A stretch of 64,000 nucleotides of DNA. Source: Streptomyces roseirectus (GTDB taxonomy: Bacteria; Actinomycetota; Actinomycetes; Streptomycetales; Streptomycetaceae). Position numbers and translations under genes: made by a program. The stretch lies in NCBI RefSeq assembly GCF_014489635.1, contig NZ_CP060828.1, forward strand, positions 7,320,001 to 7,384,000, in the 5' to 3' direction. The notes beneath the pieces were generated by a model. It was given only the letters and a program-made list of their open reading frames with translations, was not told the DNA's origin and made no database searches. This document shows, piece after piece, positions 1 through 11,341 of this stretch (position 1 is the first letter of the stretch; every line of letters starts with the position of its first letter).

Positions 1-130
1 GGGCACGCTGTTGGGTGTCTGAGGGAATGAACTCCCTCGTGATGCCGACCCCAGTGCACTCGGGCTCTGGTCCGGGGTGATGGGTGGTTGGTCGTTGTTT
101 GAGAACTGCACAGTGGACGCGAGCATCTGT
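1..130 (+). other. 3' part of 16S-23S rRNA internal transcribed spacer
   Basis: This is the spacer just upstream of the 23S gene; the 16S gene itself lies outside the window. It contains no tRNA, as is usual in Streptomyces. Bases 109-125 (CACAGTGGACGCGAGCA) are an exact reverse complement of 3256-3272 downstream of the 23S gene, and flanking bases extend the pairing with a few mismatches. This is the expected RNase III processing stem that loops out pre-23S rRNA. Confidence 0.85.
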
Positions 131-3250
<3,120 letters not shown>

Positions 3251-3357
3251 TCAGTTGCTCGCGTCCACTGTGTTAGTTCTGAGACAACGAACCGTTGTCG
3301 GCTTCAGAGCAGAACCACACAATTAAAGAGTGTGCTTGTTCGCTCGAAACCATTAGG
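3251..3357 (+). other. 23S-5S spacer with RNase III processing arm
   Basis: Bases 3256-3272 pair perfectly with 109-125 upstream of 23S. Beyond that, 3273-3287 (about TTAGTTCTGAGACAA) pairs imperfectly with about 95-108. The rest of the spacer up to the 5S gene holds no gene. Confidence 0.8.
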
Positions 3358-3476
3358 GTTTCGGTGGTCATAGCGTGAGGGAAACGCCCGGTTACATTCC
3401 GAACCCGGAAGCTAAGCCTCACAGCGCCGATGGTACTGCAGGGGGGACCCTGTGGGAGAGTAGGACGCCGCCGAAC
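3358..3476 (+). rRNA. rrf: 5S ribosomal RNA
   Basis: The roughly 119-nt gene starts GTTTCGGTGGTCA and ends CGCCGCCGAAC, whose ends form the terminal helix. The conserved loop segment GAACCCGGAAGCTAAGCC is intact. It is the last gene of the rRNA operon and is followed 10 nt later by a strong terminator. Confidence 0.96.
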
Positions 3477-3486
3477 AATCTTTGGA

Positions 3487-3529
3487 GGACCCCTGGTCCC
3501 AGCGTTCAGCTGGGCCCAGGGGTCCTTTT
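3487..3529 (+). terminator. rRNA operon terminator
   Basis: A GC-rich hairpin, GGACCCCTGG paired with CCAGGGGTCC with further pairing inside, is followed by TTTT. It lies directly after 5S and separates the rRNA operon from the protein gene at 3570. Confidence 0.9.
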
Positions 3530-3569
3530 GTATTTACGATGTTTGTGGTACCGAAGACAGGAGTCACCC

Positions 3570-5471
3570 ATGTCCACCAACTCTCCCGACGACCGACCGG
3601 AGCGCGACCAGCGGCGACGGGACAGTGGGGACCGCAACGACCGTGGTGAGCGCGGCGACCGTGGCGGTTTCCGCCGCGACGACCGCCGCGACCAGGGCCG
3701 TGACCGAGGTGGCTTCCGCCGTGACGACCGTGGCGGCTTCCGCCGCGATGATCGTCGTGACGACCGCCGTGATGACCGAGGCGGCTTCGGCCGGCGAGAC
3801 GACCGGGACCGTGGCCCCCGCCCCGCGTTCCAGCGCGACGACCGGCGTGACGACCGTGGCGGGCGCCCCGGTGGCGGCTTCCGTCGGGACAACGATCGCC
3901 GTGACAACGACCGGCGCGACGACCGGCGTGACGGTGACCGTGGTGGCTTCCGCCGCGACAACGACCGTCCGTCCTTCAACCGGGACAACGACCGCGACCG
4001 TGGTGGCTATGGCCGTCGCGACGACCGCCCCGGCTTCCGCCGTGACGGCGACCGCCGTGACGACCGTCCCGCTTTCCGCCGTGATGACCGCCGTGACAAC
4101 GACCGGCGCGATGATCGGCGCGATGGCGACCGTGGTGGCTTCCGCCGCGACAACGACCGTCCCTCGTACGACCGGCGTGACGACCGTGGTGGGCGCCCCG
4201 GTGGCGGCTTCCGTCGGGACAACGACCGTCCGCCCTTCCGCCGGGACGACAGGCGTGACGACCGCCGTGACGATCGTCGCGACGACCGTGGCGGTTTCCG
4301 TCGCGATGATCGTCGTGACGACCGCGACCGTGGTCCCCGCCCCCAGTTCCAGCGCGACGACCGCGGTGGTTTCCGCCGTGACAACGACCGGCGTGACGAC
4401 CGCCGAGACAGCGGCCGAGGCAGCTACGGCGGCCCCCGTCGCGACGACCGTGGCGGACGCCCCGGTGGTGGCTTCCGTGGCCGTGACGACCGCAGGGACG
4501 ACCGCCGTGGCGGTGGCGGCTACCGGGGTGGACGGGACGACCGGGACCGGGACCACCGTGACCGCGACCGTGAGCCGATCAAGCGTCTGCCGATCCCGGA
4601 CGACGTCACGGGCGACGAGATCGACAAGGACGTGCGCCAGGAGCTGCTGAGCCTGCCGAAGGGGCTCGCGGAGGACGTCGCGCGGAACCTCGTGATGGTG
4701 GCGCGGCTGATCGACGAGGAGCCGGAGAAGGCGTACGGCTACTCGCGGGTGGCCCTGCGGCTGGCGTCGAGGGTCGCCGCCGTGCGCGAGGCGGCCGGGT
4801 TCGCGGCGTACGCGAACCAGAAGTACAGCGAGGCGCTGGCCGAGTTCCGGGCGGCCCGGCGGATGACCGGGAACACGGAGCTGTGGCCGCTGATGGCCGA
4901 CTGCGAGCGTGGGCTCGGGCGGCCGGAGAAGGCGCTCGACATGGCCGGTGCCCCGGAGGTCAACAAGCTGGACAAGGCCGGACAGGTCGAGATGCGGCTT
5001 GTCGCGGCGGGCGCCCGGCGTGACATGGGCCAGCTCGACGCGGCCATCGTGACCCTGCAGAGCCCCGAGCTCGCGTCCAGCTCCGTACAGCCCTGGACCG
5101 CGCGCCTGCGCTACGCGTACGCGGACGCCCTCCTCGCGGCCGACCGCGGCAGCGAGGCCCGGGAGTGGTTCGCGAAGGCCGTCGAGGCGGACCGCGACGG
5201 CAGCACGGACGCCTCCGACCGCCTCGCCGAGCTGGACGGCGTGGAGTTCACGGACGCCCTGGACGACGACGCCGAGACGCCCGAGGAGACCGAGGAGACC
5301 GAGGTCCCGACGTCCGAAGAGGTCGTCGAGGACGAAGAGGCTGACGAGGACGGGGACGAGGAGGCCGACGACGCCGAGCCGGTCGTCAAGGACGCCACCC
5401 CTGAAGCCGCCGCTCCCGAAGCCGTCGCCCCTGAAGCCGCAGCCCCCAAGGACTCCGGCGACAACGCGTGA
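3570..5471 (+). CDS. Arg/Asp/Gly-repeat protein with C-terminal TPR-like domain
   Basis: This 633-residue protein has three parts. Residues about 10-334 are a low-complexity array built from DRRD, DDRGGFRRD and DRGGRPGGGFRR units, rich in RGG-like motifs and predicted disordered. Residues about 335-557 are a soluble helical domain with TPR-like repeats. The last 75 residues are an acidic E/D/A tail. Such Arg-rich repeats usually bind RNA or drive condensation, but no function is established here. The ATG at 3570 has a good site (ACAGGAG); longer in-frame readings run back into the 5S gene and are not credible. It lies beside the rRNA operon but behind a terminator. The C-terminal domain resembles uncharacterised TPR proteins found at this place in other streptomycetes. 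Confidence 0.85.
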   Translation: MSTNSPDDRPERDQRRRDSGDRNDRGERGDRGGFRRDDRRDQGRDRGGFRRDDRGGFRRDDRRDDRRDDRGGFGRRDDRDRGPRPAFQRDDRRDDRGGRPGGGFRRDNDRRDNDRRDDRRDGDRGGFRRDNDRPSFNRDNDRDRGGYGRRDDRPGFRRDGDRRDDRPAFRRDDRRDNDRRDDRRDGDRGGFRRDNDRPSYDRRDDRGGRPGGGFRRDNDRPPFRRDDRRDDRRDDRRDDRGGFRRDDRRDDRDRGPRPQFQRDDRGGFRRDNDRRDDRRDSGRGSYGGPRRDDRGGRPGGGFRGRDDRRDDRRGGGGYRGGRDDRDRDHRDRDREPIKRLPIPDDVTGDEIDKDVRQELLSLPKGLAEDVARNLVMVARLIDEEPEKAYGYSRVALRLASRVAAVREAAGFAAYANQKYSEALAEFRAARRMTGNTELWPLMADCERGLGRPEKALDMAGAPEVNKLDKAGQVEMRLVAAGARRDMGQLDAAIVTLQSPELASSSVQPWTARLRYAYADALLAADRGSEAREWFAKAVEADRDGSTDASDRLAELDGVEFTDALDDDAETPEETEETEVPTSEEVVEDEEADEDGDEEADDAEPVVKDATPEAAAPEAVAPEAAAPKDSGDNA

Positions 5472-5513
5472 CGGTCGGATGATCTGACCGGCGACGGGCC
5501 TCCCTTCGCGCCG

Positions 5514-5542
5514 ATGGGCCTCCTCTTTAAGAGGGGGCCCAT
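5514..5542. terminator. Bidirectional terminator between convergent genes
   Basis: A 12-bp stem (ATGGGCCTCCTC with GAGGGGGCCCAT, one G-T pair) with a TTTAA loop sits between the stop codons of the convergent genes ending at 5471 and 5557, so it can serve both. Confidence 0.8.
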
Positions 5543-5556
5543 TTGTCATACGTCTG

Positions 5557-6843
5557 TCATACGTCCAGCGCGCGCAGCACCAGCCCCGTAGCCGGCTTCG
5601 GCCCGAACGACGTCGACTTGCGCGGCATCGTCACGCCCTGCCGGGCCAGTTCCCGGACGACCTCCTCGCGCACGGGGTGCAGCAGCACGGCCGTTCCGCC
5701 GTCCCGCTCGGCCTTGCGGACGGTCGCCTCCGTGTCGTGGATGTAGGACACGCGCGCGGGGTCGTCCTCGGGGATGTTCCAGACGGCGGCGAGGAGGGTG
5801 GCGTGCAGGACGGTCGCGTCGAGGGTGCGCCAGGCGTGGGGGTGTTCGGCGGGGACCGTGCGGGCCAGGAGGCCGGGGTCGGGGCGGTCGACGAGGTGGA
5901 AGGCGCCGTCGCCCGCGAGGAGGAAGGCGTTCCCGGCACACGTGGCGTCCGCCAGTGCCTCCAGGGCCTTCGGGAGCGGCCTCTCCAGGCGCTGGACCCG
6001 GAAGCGGCCCTCCAGGGCGGCCAGGGCCTCGGTAAGGGGCAGGCCGGGCAGGTGGCGGTGGATGGCGCGCACGCGCAGGGGGTAGCGGGCGGTGTCGACG
6101 AGGAGGACGAGGCCGTGGTCCCAGGGGCCGGGAGAGGGGTGCTCCGCGCGGAGCATGCGGTAGGTCGCCCAGCGGTGGTGGCCGTCGGCGATGAGGGCCT
6201 GGTGGCGGGCGAGGTCGGCCTGTACGCCGGCGATCTGCGCGGGGTCGGCGATCGGCCACAGGCGGTGGTGGTAGCCGTCGTCCGTGGTGGTCGCCAGCAG
6301 GGGCGGGCGGGCCGCTGTGCGCTCGACGAGGTCGGCCGTCGGGCCGCCGTCGCCCCGGTAGGTGAGCAGGAGCGGTTCGAGGTTGGCGTGGGTCGCGCGC
6401 ATGAGGGCGGCGCGGTCGGCGACGACGTGGGGCATGACGTCCTCGTGGGGCAGGACGACGCCCTCGGAGGGCTCCGAGACGCGCAGGGTGCCGATCAGGC
6501 CGCGCTGGAGCATGCCGTCGGGGTGGCGTTGCTCGTAGACGTACAGGGCCGGTTCGGGGTCCGGGGTGAGGATGCCCTCGGCGAGCCACGCGCGCAGGGT
6601 CGTCGCGGCCTGTTCGTTGCGGCCCGCGGGGGTGGTGGCCTGGGGGAGGATCAGGCGGACGATGTTGTGCGGGTCGGCGTCGTGGAGTTCGTGCAGGCCG
6701 TCCGGGCGGACCACGACGTCGTACGGGGGTGAGGTGACCGCGGCGAGCCCGCCGACCCGGTCGGGGTCGTAGCGAAGTCCTCGGAACGGGGTGAGTTCCA
6801 GACCTCGGGGCGCCGTTGCCTGCGAGTGACCTGCTGTGTTCAT
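5557..6843 (-). CDS. DUF1015 family protein
   Basis: This 428-residue protein matches the DUF1015 family over its length. It has the characteristic N-terminus (LTPFRGLRYDPDR, then SPPYDVV) and an internal ADGHHRWATYR segment. Family members are cytoplasmic and of unknown biochemical role; the ADGHHR histidine motif suggests an enzyme. The ATG at 6843 has no ribosome binding site. Instead a -10 hexamer TACGAT lies 6 nt upstream, so the mRNA is probably leaderless. The divergent HAD gene starts 73 bp away. Family assignment is firm; function is unknown. Confidence 0.9.
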   Translation of the reverse strand: MNTAGHSQATAPRGLELTPFRGLRYDPDRVGGLAAVTSPPYDVVVRPDGLHELHDADPHNIVRLILPQATTPAGRNEQAATTLRAWLAEGILTPDPEPALYVYEQRHPDGMLQRGLIGTLRVSEPSEGVVLPHEDVMPHVVADRAALMRATHANLEPLLLTYRGDGGPTADLVERTAARPPLLATTTDDGYHHRLWPIADPAQIAGVQADLARHQALIADGHHRWATYRMLRAEHPSPGPWDHGLVLLVDTARYPLRVRAIHRHLPGLPLTEALAALEGRFRVQRLERPLPKALEALADATCAGNAFLLAGDGAFHLVDRPDPGLLARTVPAEHPHAWRTLDATVLHATLLAAVWNIPEDDPARVSYIHDTEATVRKAERDGGTAVLLHPVREEVVRELARQGVTMPRKSTSFGPKPATGLVLRALDV

Positions 6844-6849
6844 CAGGGC

Positions 6850-6855
6850 ATCGTA
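6850..6855 (-). promoter_or_regulatory. -10 element of leaderless DUF1015 promoter
   Basis: TACGAT on the minus strand ends 6 nt before the ATG of the DUF1015 gene, the spacing expected if transcription starts at the A of the start codon. Confidence 0.6.
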
Positions 6856-6916
6856 CGGCTGTCAGTGGCATGGGGGATGATCGGTGGAAAGGCGAGCGAA
6901 CGAGGAGCGATGCGGA

Positions 6917-7942
6917 ATGGGGCAGGGCGTGCGGAGGAGTCCGGACGGCAGTGAGCGGGCCCTGAGCGAGGCGTACGACACCGCGCTGCTCGATCTCGAC
7001 GGGGTGGTGTACGCGGGCGGGAACGCGATCGCGTACGCCGTGGAGTCGCTGCACACGGCCCGCGCGGGCGGGATGCGCCTCGCGTACGTGACGAACAACG
7101 CGCTCCGCACGCCGGACACGGTGGCGGACCACCTGACCGAGCTGGGCATCGACACGGCCCCGGAGGACGTGATCACCTCCGCGCAGGCCGTCGCCCGGCT
7201 GATCAGCGACCAGGTGCCCGCGGGCGCGCGTGTGCTGGTCATCGGCGGCGAGGGGCTGCGGGTCGCGCTGCGCGAGCGCGGGCTCGTGCCGGTCGAGTCG
7301 GCGGACGACGACCCGGTGGCCGTCGTCCAGGGGTACGGCGGGCCCGAGCTGCCATGGGGCCGGTTCGCGGAGGCGTCGTACGCGATCGCGCGCGGGCTGC
7401 CCTGGTTCGCGTCGAACACCGACCTGACGATCCCCAGCGGGCGCGGTATCGCCCCGGGCAACGGCGCGGCCGTCCAGGTCGTGCGGATCGCGACCGGCGC
7501 GGAGCCGCAGGTCGCCGGGAAGCCGTTGCCGCCGATGCACCGGGAGACGATCCTGCGCACGGGCGCCGAGCGGCCGTTGGTCGTGGGGGACCGGCTGGAC
7601 ACGGACATAGAGGGGGCGTTCAACGGCGAGGTGGACTCGCTGCTGGTGCTGACCGGCGTGACCGACGGCGCGCAACTCCTCGCCGCGCCCCCGCACCACC
7701 GCCCGACCTACGTGGACCGCGACCTGCGCGGCCTGCTCACCGGCCAGCCGGAGATCATCCCCGACGGCGCCGGCTTCCGCTGCGGAGGCTGGACGGCGAC
7801 AGCGGCCGACGTACTCGAACTCACCGGCGAGGGCGACGAACTGGACGGCCTGCGCGCACTGTGCGCGGCGGCGTGGACGGCAGCGGGCGACGGAACCTGC
7901 GCCCTGGACGCGGGGAAGGCGCTGGCGCGCCTGGGCCTCTGA
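6917..7942 (+). CDS. HAD-IIA family phosphatase (NagD-like)
   Basis: The 341-residue protein is a haloacid-dehalogenase superfamily phosphatase of the NagD/PGP subgroup. Motif I is LLDLDGVVYAGG (nucleophile and acid Asp), motif II lies in the YVTNNA segment, and motif IV is VGDRLDTDIEGAFNG, with a C2-type cap between. Substrates in this group are sugar or nucleotide monophosphates or phosphoglycolate; the exact one cannot be read here. I chose the ATG at 6917, which has GAGGAG ten bases upstream; an in-frame GTG at 6884 would add 11 residues. The gene is divergent from DUF1015 and lies upstream of the iron importer. Confidence 0.9.
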   Translation: MGQGVRRSPDGSERALSEAYDTALLDLDGVVYAGGNAIAYAVESLHTARAGGMRLAYVTNNALRTPDTVADHLTELGIDTAPEDVITSAQAVARLISDQVPAGARVLVIGGEGLRVALRERGLVPVESADDDPVAVVQGYGGPELPWGRFAEASYAIARGLPWFASNTDLTIPSGRGIAPGNGAAVQVVRIATGAEPQVAGKPLPPMHRETILRTGAERPLVVGDRLDTDIEGAFNGEVDSLLVLTGVTDGAQLLAAPPHHRPTYVDRDLRGLLTGQPEIIPDGAGFRCGGWTATAADVLELTGEGDELDGLRALCAAAWTAAGDGTCALDAGKALARLGL

Positions 7943-7989
7943 AGGGGCGTCACCGCCCCCGCCCCACCGTCACCAACGCGGAGCGCATA

Positions 7990-8008
7990 GCAGGGTAGGC
8001 TAACCTAA
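7990..8008 (+). promoter_or_regulatory. Iron box (DmdR/DtxR-type operator) overlapping a leaderless promoter
   Basis: GCAGGGTAGGCTAACCTAA matches 16 of 19 positions of the DmdR1/DtxR consensus TTAGGTTAGGCTAACCTAA. Inside it, TAACCT at 8001-8006 is placed 7 nt before the GTG start at 8014, as in a leaderless promoter. An iron-loaded repressor bound here would cover the -10 and the transcription start. The operon should therefore be expressed under iron starvation. Confidence 0.85.
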
Positions 8009-8013
8009 CCTCC

Positions 8014-9051
8014 GTGTTGGTCGAGAGTGTTCCAGAACAGGCGGTTTCCCCACCCCCGGGCAGGCGAGGGGCGGCGCGGTCCCTCGGGCTCGTGGTCTCG
8101 GCGGTGCTCCTCGCGGCGGTCGCCGTCGCGAGCATCGCGATCGGGGCGAAGGAGCTGTCGCTGGAGCAGGTGTGGCACGGCCTGTTCCAGGACTCCGGGA
8201 ACTACGCGGACGTCGTCGTCGGCGAGCGGGTCTCGCGGACCGCGCTCGGCCTGCTGGCCGGGGTCGCGCTGGGGCTCGCGGGGGCCGTCCTCCAGGCGCT
8301 GACCCGCAATCCGCTGGCCGACCCGGGGCTGCTCGGCATCAACGCGGGCGCCTCGGCGGCCGTGGTCACGGCCATCACGTTCTTCGGGGTCACCAGCCTC
8401 AACGGGTACGTGTGGTTCGCGTTCCTCGGCGCGGCGGCGGTCGGCGCGCTCGTGTGGTTCCTCGGCGGCAGCAGGGGAGCGACCCCGGTCAGGCTCGCGC
8501 TCGCGGGGACGGCGATCACGGCGGCCCTGTACGGCTACCTCCAGGCCGTCATGATCATGGACGACGCGGCGCTGGCCCGGATGCGGTTCTGGACCGTCGG
8601 CTCGCTCTCCAGCGCCTCGGACGAGACGATTCTGCAGGTCCTGCCGTTCCTCGCCGCCGGCACGCTCCTCGCCTTCGCGCTGGCCCGCCCCCTGAACGCC
8701 GTGGCCATGGGCGACGACACCGCCAAGGCGCTCGGCGCGAACCTGAACCGCACGCGCGCGCTGTCGATGCTGGCGGCGACCGTGCTGTGCGGGGCGGCCA
8801 CCGCCGCGTGCGGGCCGATCGCGTTCGTCGGCCTGATGGTCCCGCACGTCGTGCGCTCGTTCACCGGCCCCGACCTGCGCTGGATCATGCCGTACGCGGC
8901 GCTTCTGTCGCCCGTGCTGCTGCTCGGCTCCGACGTCCTCGGCCGGGTCGTCGCCCGGCCGTCCGAGGTGCAGGTCGGGATCATCACCGCGATCGTCGGC
9001 GGGCCGGTGTTCATCCATCTCGTACGGCGACGCAGGACGGCCCAGCTGTGA
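8014..9051 (+). CDS. FecCD-family ABC transporter permease (siderophore import)
   Basis: This 345-residue membrane protein of the FecCD/BtuC family has about nine hydrophobic helices and the family segment GAVLQALTRNPLADPGLLGINAGA, quoted here as its key parts GAVLQ and NPLADPG. It forms half of the channel of a ferric-siderophore importer and pairs with the next permease. The GTG at 8014 is probably the first base of the mRNA, since the iron box and -10 end just before it and no ribosome binding site is present. The stop overlaps the next start by 4 bp (GTGA), indicating translational coupling. Confidence 0.92.
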   Translation: MLVESVPEQAVSPPPGRRGAARSLGLVVSAVLLAAVAVASIAIGAKELSLEQVWHGLFQDSGNYADVVVGERVSRTALGLLAGVALGLAGAVLQALTRNPLADPGLLGINAGASAAVVTAITFFGVTSLNGYVWFAFLGAAAVGALVWFLGGSRGATPVRLALAGTAITAALYGYLQAVMIMDDAALARMRFWTVGSLSSASDETILQVLPFLAAGTLLAFALARPLNAVAMGDDTAKALGANLNRTRALSMLAATVLCGAATAACGPIAFVGLMVPHVVRSFTGPDLRWIMPYAALLSPVLLLGSDVLGRVVARPSEVQVGIITAIVGGPVFIHLVRRRRTAQL

Positions 9052-10097
9052 GGACGACCGTGAAGACCAAGCCCCGTGCCCTGCGCACCGGCGGGCTCTC
9101 CCTGCGCCTGGACGTGCGCGCCCTGACCGTCACCGTCGTCCTGCTGCTGGCCGCGCTCACCGCGAGCGTCGTCCTGATCGGCACCGGCGACTTCCCGATG
9201 CCCGCGGCCGACGTCCTCAAGGTGCTGTTCGGGGAGGGCAACCCCGGGCAGGAGCTGATCGTCAACGACCTGCGGCTGCCGCGGGTCCTGGTCGGGCTGC
9301 TCGTGGGGGCCTCGCTCGGGCTCGGCGGCGCGCTGTTCCAGGCCGTGTCGCGCAACCCGCTGGGCAGCCCGGACGTCCTCGGGCTCAGCCAGGGCGCGAC
9401 GGCCGGGGCGCTCGTCATGATCGTGCTGTTCTCCGGGTCCACCACCCAGGTCACCCTCGGCGCGCTCGTCGGCGGGCTCGTCACCGGCGCGCTGATCTAC
9501 CTCCTCGCCTGGAAGCGGGGCGTGCACGGCTACCGGCTCGTCCTCGTCGGCATCGGCGTCTCGGCCGTCGCGACCGCGGTCAACGGCTACCTCATCACCA
9601 AGGCCGACATCGTGGACGCCGCGCGGGCCGTCGTCTGGATGACCGGGACGCTCGACGGGCGGGACTGGAAGCAGGTGTGGCCGCTGCTCGCGCTGGTGTG
9701 CGCGCTGGTGCCGCTCGTGCTGGCCAACGCGCGCGGGCTGCGGATGATGGAGATGGGCGACGACGTGTCCCACGCGCTCGGCGTGCGGGTGGAGCGGGTG
9801 CGGCTGCTGCTGATGGTGTGCGCCGTGCTGCTCACCGCCGCCGCGACCGCCGCCGCGGGTCCCGTCAGCTTCGTCGCGCTCACCGCGCCGCAGCTCGCCC
9901 GGCGCCTGACCCGCTCGCCGGGACCCAACCTCGTGCCCGCGCTGTGCATGGGCGCGGCGCTGCTGGTGACCGCCGACTGGGCCTCGCAGCGGCTGTTCGG
10001 GGACGGACAGCTGCCGGTCGGCGTGGTGACCGGGGTGCTCGGCGGGGGGTACCTGCTGTGGCTGCTGATCACCGAGCGGAAGGCGGGGCGGATATGA
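9048..10097 (+). CDS. FecCD-family ABC transporter permease, second subunit
   Basis: This 349-residue FecCD-family permease has the matching conserved segment (GGALFQAVSRNPLGSPDVLG) and a set of transmembrane helices ending near the C-terminus. It would form a heterodimer with the product of the preceding gene. The GTG start at 9048 overlaps the upstream stop, and its own stop overlaps the next start (ATGA). Longer in-frame readings upstream only cover the first permease gene in another frame. The substrate is inferred to be an iron-siderophore complex because of the family and the iron box. Confidence 0.92.
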   Translation: MRTTVKTKPRALRTGGLSLRLDVRALTVTVVLLLAALTASVVLIGTGDFPMPAADVLKVLFGEGNPGQELIVNDLRLPRVLVGLLVGASLGLGGALFQAVSRNPLGSPDVLGLSQGATAGALVMIVLFSGSTTQVTLGALVGGLVTGALIYLLAWKRGVHGYRLVLVGIGVSAVATAVNGYLITKADIVDAARAVVWMTGTLDGRDWKQVWPLLALVCALVPLVLANARGLRMMEMGDDVSHALGVRVERVRLLLMVCAVLLTAAATAAAGPVSFVALTAPQLARRLTRSPGPNLVPALCMGAALLVTADWASQRLFGDGQLPVGVVTGVLGGGYLLWLLITERKAGRI

Positions 10098-10969
10098 GCG
10101 GATCGTACGACCGCACCGCCGTCCCAGTAGATCCCCAGAACAACCCGAGGAGCACCGTGAACCGCCTCTCCGCCGAGAACGTCACCCTCGCCTACGACCA
10201 GCGGGTCATCGCCGAACAGCTCTCGGTGGAGATACCCGACCACTCCTTCACCGTCATCGTCGGCCCCAACGCCTGCGGCAAGTCGACGCTCCTGCGCGCC
10301 CTCTCCCGGATGCTGAAGCCGCAGCGGGGCCGGGTGCTGCTCGACGGGCAGGTCATCCAGTCGATGCCCGCGAAGAAGGTGGCCCGCACCCTCGGCCTGC
10401 TCCCGCAGACGTCCGTGGCGCCCGACGGCATCACCGTCGGCGATCTCGTCGGCCGGGGCCGCTACCCCCACCAGGGCATCCTGCGCCAGTGGTCCACCGA
10501 GGACGAACGCGTCGTCCAGGAGTCCATGGAGCGGACCGGGGTCGCGGAACTCGCCGACCGGTACGTCGACGAGCTGTCCGGCGGGCAGCGGCAGCGCGTG
10601 TGGATCGCGATGGCGCTCGCCCAGCAGACGCCGCTGCTGCTGCTCGACGAGCCGACGACGTACCTCGACATCCAGCACCAGATCGACGTCCTCGACCTGT
10701 GCGCGCAGCTCCACGAGGAGCAGGGCCGCACCCTCGTCGCCGTCCTGCACGACCTCAACCACGCCGCCCGCTACGCGACCCACCTGATCGCGCTCAAGGC
10801 CGGGAAGGTCATCGCCGAGGGCGCGCCGAACGACATCGTGACGGCGGAGCTGGTCGAGGAGGTGTTCGGGCTGCGCTGCCAGGTCATCGACGACCCGGAG
10901 ACGGGCACGCCGCTGGTGGTGCCGGCCGCGCGCCAGGCCCGGACGAAGGCCGCTACAGCAGCTTCCTGA
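10094..10969 (+). CDS. ABC transporter ATP-binding protein (FecE/FepC type)
   Basis: This 291-residue ATPase powers the two FecCD permeases. It shows Walker A GPNACGKST, signature LSGGQRQRV, Walker B LLLLDEPTTYLD and the H-loop histidine in VLHDLNHAA. The ATG at 10094 overlaps the permease stop by 4 bp. An alternative GTG at 10157, preceded by GAGGAG, would remove 21 non-conserved residues and give a more usual N-terminus, so either start is possible. No substrate-binding lipoprotein gene follows; the binding protein must be encoded elsewhere. The 3' end overlaps the convergent SCP2 gene by 17 bp. Confidence 0.93.
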   Translation: MSGSYDRTAVPVDPQNNPRSTVNRLSAENVTLAYDQRVIAEQLSVEIPDHSFTVIVGPNACGKSTLLRALSRMLKPQRGRVLLDGQVIQSMPAKKVARTLGLLPQTSVAPDGITVGDLVGRGRYPHQGILRQWSTEDERVVQESMERTGVAELADRYVDELSGGQRQRVWIAMALAQQTPLLLLDEPTTYLDIQHQIDVLDLCAQLHEEQGRTLVAVLHDLNHAARYATHLIALKAGKVIAEGAPNDIVTAELVEEVFGLRCQVIDDPETGTPLVVPAARQARTKAATAAS

Positions 10970-11300
10970 GGCTCAGCAGGTCACGGAAGCCGGCCTCCAG
11001 CTTCACCCGCCCGGAGCCCCACGCCTTGGCGAAGTTCAGCTCGCCGGCCACCAGGGCGACGAGGTCGTCCCCGGTCATCGTCAGCCGGATCTGCGCCTTC
11101 TCGGCGGGCGGGCCCGGCCGGACGTCGTCCACCTCGATCGCGCCGCCCGTCATCCGCCCGCTGAAGGTGACGTCCAGGTCGGTGATCCGGCACGTCACCG
11201 TGCGTTCGATCGCGGTGGCGGCGCGTACGTCGCCGTCGGCGCCCCGCATGTTCTGGGCGAGCTTCTCCAGTGCCGTGCGGCACTCATCGATCGTGGCCAT
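10953..11300 (-). CDS. SCP2 sterol-carrier domain protein
   Basis: The 115-residue protein is a stand-alone SCP2-like domain. The pattern of a strand-rich core followed by DDLVALVAGELNFAKAWGSGRVK is typical: these small proteins have a hydrophobic lipid-binding tunnel. The role in Streptomyces is unknown. The ATG at 11300 is preceded by TACCGT at 7 nt, implying a leaderless transcript, and the divergent small gene at 11342 starts only 41 bp away with its own leaderless promoter. The last 17 bases lie inside the convergent ABC ATPase gene. Confidence 0.85.
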   Translation of the reverse strand: MATIDECRTALEKLAQNMRGADGDVRAATAIERTVTCRITDLDVTFSGRMTGGAIEVDDVRPGPPAEKAQIRLTMTGDDLVALVAGELNFAKAWGSGRVKLEAGFRDLLSLRKLL

Positions 11301-11307
11301 CGGAGCG

Positions 11308-11335
11308 ACGGTACACCGGGGCGCCGGGGTAGCGT
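11308..11335. promoter_or_regulatory. Back-to-back leaderless promoters in a 41-bp divergent gap
   Basis: On the minus strand TACCGT (11308-11313) lies 7 nt before the SCP2 ATG. On the plus strand TAGCGT (11330-11335) lies 6 nt before the ATG at 11342. The two -10 elements are only 16 bp apart, so the promoters overlap and probably compete or are controlled together. Confidence 0.6.
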
Positions 11336-11341
11336 CGGGGC

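Noticed and set aside
3564..5549. 661-codon open frame antisense to the DRRD-repeat gene
   Set aside because: Its sequence mirrors the repeat in another frame. High GC and lack of stop codons on the reverse strand explain it, and the forward gene has the ribosome binding site and a recognisable folded domain.
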